Shown here in pieces: positions 63,858 through 64,000 of a DNA stretch of 64,000 nucleotides. This DNA is from Lepidodermella squamata (lineage: Eukaryota > Gastrotricha): positions 496,001 to 560,000 of the forward strand of contig JBLDXI010000031.1 in the NCBI GenBank assembly GCA_047495785.1, given 5' to 3'. The position numbers and the translations under genes were made by a program. Each line of letters begins with the position of its first letter. The stretch's first letter is position 1. Below the pieces are notes generated by a model. That model made no database searches. It saw only the letters and a list, made by a program, of their open reading frames with translations, and was not told the DNA's origin.

Positions 63858-64000
63858 AGCGAACGTTGCGGCCTGGTGAATCAACTTAAGAGACAGGACG
63901 TTATAACTATACGAGAATCTTCTTCATGCTATGTTATAAAAAAAATTTCATGGATGATAATGTTTTATTGGACGTGATATTTCACACCTGGCGCAAAGGT
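63858..64000 (+). repeat. Second copy of ankyrin 3' end and spacer, cut by the window end
   Basis: Nearly identical to 60043-60191, beginning with the last ankyrin codons (GTTGCGGCCTGGTGAATCAA) and running to ...CCTGGCGCAAAGGT at base 64000. Confidence 0.85.

Noticed and set aside
1-64000. CRISPR arrays, bacterial operons, rRNA genes or plasmid origins
   Set aside because: None seen; short introns with TTTCAG acceptors, signal-peptide genes and non-LTR elements show a eukaryotic nuclear sequence.

Overview
The window is metazoan nuclear DNA, most likely from a nematode. Genes are split by short AT-rich introns (about 45-75 bp) whose acceptors mostly read TTTCAG. The gene content fits free-living or parasitic nematodes: PAN/apple proteins, small GPI-type Ly6/uPAR proteins, many Cys-loop receptors, Kunitz and other small secreted proteins, and a NEK-type kinase. 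The genus cannot be read from the sequence.

Layout. 0-4.3 kb: a multi-PAN-domain protein (cut by the window edge), a tiny secreted/membrane peptide and a one-domain PAN-like secreted protein, all on +. 4.3-8.5 kb: no gene recognised. 8.5-12.8 kb: a 16-exon Cys-loop ligand-gated ion channel (LGIC) with a giant intracellular loop and several micro-exons. 13.9-16.4 kb: a compact LGIC on - and, upstream of it, a decayed partial copy. 16.4-20.7 kb: no gene recognised. 20.7-21.3 kb: a GPI-type surface protein with a somatomedin-B-like cysteine domain. 21.9-37.5 kb: a receptor array in which a compact LGIC (+) faces an intronless GABA-B-like class C GPCR (-). This convergent pair was duplicated as one unit (31.3-34.5 kb; there the LGIC copy is broken and the GPCR intact). 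A further intact GPCR lies at 35.2-37.5 kb and a truncated GPCR pseudogene at 28.5-29.4 kb. Foldback repeats, a minisatellite and retrotransposon debris lie between them. 38-46.6 kb: an F-box gene, a ruined ankyrin pseudogene, two tandem Ly6/uPAR genes and a lesion-bearing secreted ankyrin gene. 47.3-49.9 kb: a fifth, divergent intronless GABA-B-like receptor. 50.4-56.7 kb: five small secreted proteins (disordered Lys/Ser/Glu-rich, acidic coiled-coil, cationic repeat precursor, short propeptide-like, Kunitz-like). 57.2-60.1 kb: a NEK-like pseudokinase whose exon phases allow fusion to a long ankyrin-repeat region. 60.2-61.0 kb: a cysteine-rich secreted protein. 62.3-63.9 kb: a 5'-truncated non-LTR retrotransposon inside a duplicate of the ankyrin gene 3' end.

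Taken together, the window looks like a receptor and secreted-protein accessory region growing by local duplication. The most unusual part is the mixed array of ionotropic (LGIC) and metabotropic (intronless, tail-less GABA-B-like) receptor genes amplified together; a chemosensory role is a reasonable inference but is not shown by sequence. Gene models were built by eye from reading frame, splice signals and family conservation. Exon joins stated below were checked for phase, but transcript data were not available.
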